Assembly: GCF_030341905.1 (NCBI RefSeq) | Contig: NZ_JATAAF010000003.1 | Location: forward strand, 62,001-126,000 | DNA: 64,000 nt | Reading direction: 5' to 3' | From: Porticoccus sp. W117 | Lineage (GTDB): Bacteria; Pseudomonadota; Gammaproteobacteria; Pseudomonadales; Porticoccaceae | Shown: piece after piece, positions 62,658 through 64,000 of the stretch | Layout of the letters: each line of letters opens with the position of its first letter | Numbering within the stretch: the stretch's first letter is position 1 | Made by a program: the position numbers and the translations under genes | The notes under the pieces: generated by a model | The model's database searches: none | The model's input: only the letters and a program-made list of their open reading frames with translations | What the model was told of the DNA's origin: nothing

Positions 62658-63767
62658 ATGAAATACGAAAAACTTATTTTTCTGCCAATGATTGTATTGG
62701 CTGCTCTGCTGACCAGCTGCGGTGGCAGTGATTCTTCAGGCGGCGATGCGGCTGCCGCCAAACCGCAAAAAGCCTACAAGTGGAAAATGGTTACCACCTG
62801 GCCAAAGAATTTCCCCGGCCTGGGTACAGCACCGGAAAAATTTGCCGAGATGGTGGACGACATGTCCAATGGCCGTCTGAAAATCAAAGTGTACGGTGCC
62901 GGTCAATTGGTGCCTGCGCTGGAAGTGTTTGATGCGGTGTCCAGTGGTACCGCAGAGATGGGCCACGGAGCGGCTTATTACTGGAAGGGCAAAATCCCCG
63001 CATCGGTGCTGTTTGCTGCCTACCCCTTTGGGCTCAACGCTCAGGAACTCAATGGCTGGCTCCACTACGGCGGCGGCCTGGAGCTGTGGCGGGAGTTGTA
63101 CGAGCCTTTCAACCTGGTGCCCTACGCCGGAGGCAATACCGGGGTGCAAATGGGGGGCTGGTACAACCGAGAAATCAATAGCCTGGAAGACCTAAAAGGC
63201 CTCAAAATCCGTATGCCGGGGCTGGGCGGTGAAGTGATCAAACGCGCCGGTGCTGAGGCGGTGAATATCCCCGGTGGTGAATTGTTTACCTCCATGCAGA
63301 CCGGCGTTATCGACGCCACTGAGTGGGTTGGGCCGGCCAACGACCTGGCGTTCAGCTTCCATCAGGTGGCCAAGTACTATTACTACCCCGGTTGGCAGGA
63401 GCCGGGCCCGGCGCTGGAAATTATCATTAACAAAGAAAAGCTGGAAACCTTGCCCGCTGACCTCCAGGCCATTGTGGAAGTAGCTTCCCGCGCAGCCAGT
63501 ACCGATATGCTGGATAACTACACCGCCACCAATGCCGGCGCCTTGGATAAACTCATTAATGAACACAATGTGGAAGTACGCCCGTTCCCCGACGATGTAT
63601 TGGCAGAAATTTATCGCATCAGCGAAGAAGTGCTACAGGAACAGGCCGCCGCTGACCCTGCGTTTGCCAAGGTCTACAAATCTATTAATGACTACCGCAC
63701 CCAGGTGCGCAAATACCACAAACTGACCGAGCAGGAATACTATCGGGTGAGGGATTTGGATAAATAA
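62658..63767 (+). CDS. TRAP transporter substrate-binding lipoprotein (TakP/DctP-like)
   Basis: 369 residues. Lipobox LTSC (Cys21), then the DctP fold: WKMVTTWPKNFPGLGTAPEK, FDAVSSGTAEMGHGAAYYWK, NSLEDLKGLKIRMPGLGGEV, GGELFTSMQTGVIDATEWVG. The sequence is close to the TakP group that binds 2-oxo acids, with the conserved Arg of LKIRMPG expected to hold a carboxylate. It delivers substrate to a TRAP permease. A membrane ORF follows, but its visible part does not look like a DctQ subunit, so the permease may be elsewhere. Ligand inferred, not proved. Confidence 0.9.
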   Translation: MKYEKLIFLPMIVLAALLTSCGGSDSSGGDAAAAKPQKAYKWKMVTTWPKNFPGLGTAPEKFAEMVDDMSNGRLKIKVYGAGQLVPALEVFDAVSSGTAEMGHGAAYYWKGKIPASVLFAAYPFGLNAQELNGWLHYGGGLELWRELYEPFNLVPYAGGNTGVQMGGWYNREINSLEDLKGLKIRMPGLGGEVIKRAGAEAVNIPGGELFTSMQTGVIDATEWVGPANDLAFSFHQVAKYYYYPGWQEPGPALEIIINKEKLETLPADLQAIVEVASRAASTDMLDNYTATNAGALDKLINEHNVEVRPFPDDVLAEIYRISEEVLQEQAAADPAFAKVYKSINDYRTQVRKYHKLTEQEYYRVRDLDK

Positions 63768-63833
63768 AGCGACGGGTTACGGGCTGCGGGTTGCACGCAG
63801 CCCTGGCGAGTAGTCTGGTAAGGAATGCTGTAG

Positions 63834-64000
63834 ATGGACGATTTTCTTTTTTGGTTGTGGGTCAGTGCCGCTTGGGTGATTGTTGCCGCAACCTCATACA
63901 CTGTTGTTTTCTTTCATGTGTTTTTTCAGGATTACCGCATAGCGCTACTGGTGCTTTCTGGAAAACTGTTGGCAGCTATGGCGTCATTTCACTCGTGGAC
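63834..64000 (+). CDS. Membrane protein, N-terminal fragment, unrecognised
   Basis: It starts at ATG 63834 with AAGGAA about 12 bp upstream and runs off the end (55 residues seen). It begins MDDFLFWLWVSAAWVIVAAT with an aromatic hydrophobic stretch and then VVFFHVFFQDYRIALLVLSG, at least two membrane segments. It lies 66 bp after the TRAP binding protein gene. It does not resemble TRAP small (DctQ) or large (DctM) subunits in the part visible. Confidence 0.5.
   Translation, partial: MDDFLFWLWVSAAWVIVAATSYTVVFFHVFFQDYRIALLVLSGKLLAAMASFHSW

Noticed and set aside
63834-64000. TRAP small permease (DctQ) call for the last ORF
   Set aside because: Its position suggests it, but the visible residues do not match the DctQ N-terminal pattern, so it is left as unrecognised.

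Overview
The window looks like the chromosome of a marine, heterotrophic gammaproteobacterium of the Cellvibrionales/Spongiibacter type. This is inferred from moderate G+C, three TonB-dependent receptors with many outer-membrane proteins, TRAP uptake, a PBP1B with an LpoP-like lipoprotein, UvrD, RsmC and RsuA, and many short palindromic intergenic repeats. No rRNA, tRNA, CRISPR array or intact transposase gene was seen.

Layout. 1-4.1 kb: end of a TrkH potassium channel, a DUF1348 protein, a 270-bp MITE-like element, a VOC protein, a D-2-hydroxyacid dehydrogenase and an Nramp-like transporter with altered metal-site residues. 4.4-10.1 kb: ECF sigma factor, FecR, STN-containing TonB receptor and secreted thioredoxin, a surface-signalling cassette. 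10.3-12.1 kb: beta-barrel, HMA-domain protein and Cys-rich secreted protein. 12.2-17.1 kb: large BNR/sortilin-like protein, PepSY protein, HDOD protein. 17.1-24.4 kb: a candidate GntR/UTRA regulon (HAD phosphatase, regulator, TonB receptor, PhoD phosphatase, phytase-like esterase) tied together by four copies of a TTGGTCTANACCAA-type palindrome. 24.5-25.9 kb: HigBA toxin-antitoxin and a Yip1-like membrane protein. 25.9-27.3 kb: AGCS symporter. 27.4-34 kb: a CoA-linked aromatic degradation cluster around a flavin monooxygenase/old-yellow-enzyme fusion, with MarR. 33.9-38.4 kb: a likely Fur-regulated divergent locus with a four-helix His-rich membrane protein, an FMN-binding protein, a barrel and a TonB receptor. 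38.4-43 kb: DUF2059, adenosine kinase, PBP1B, LpoP-like lipoprotein. 43-50.7 kb: three DUF1631 paralogues interleaved with two PilZ-like proteins. 50.8-51.8 kb: an AT-rich patch of unrecognised genes. 51.9-56.2 kb: RsmC, RsuA, HemB, HemL. 56.3-64 kb: tricorn-like protease, SnoaL-like protein, UvrD, TRAP binding protein and a truncated membrane ORF.

The best candidates for undescribed biology are: (1) the GntR palindrome regulon, which joins outer-membrane uptake to three hydrolases expected to act on phosphate esters; (2) the DUF1631/PilZ array; (3) the Fur-palindrome locus, which pairs a possible haem-b membrane protein and a flavin carrier with a TonB receptor. All three are inferred from gene content and DNA motifs read by eye. 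No database search was run, and family names come from recognising motifs.
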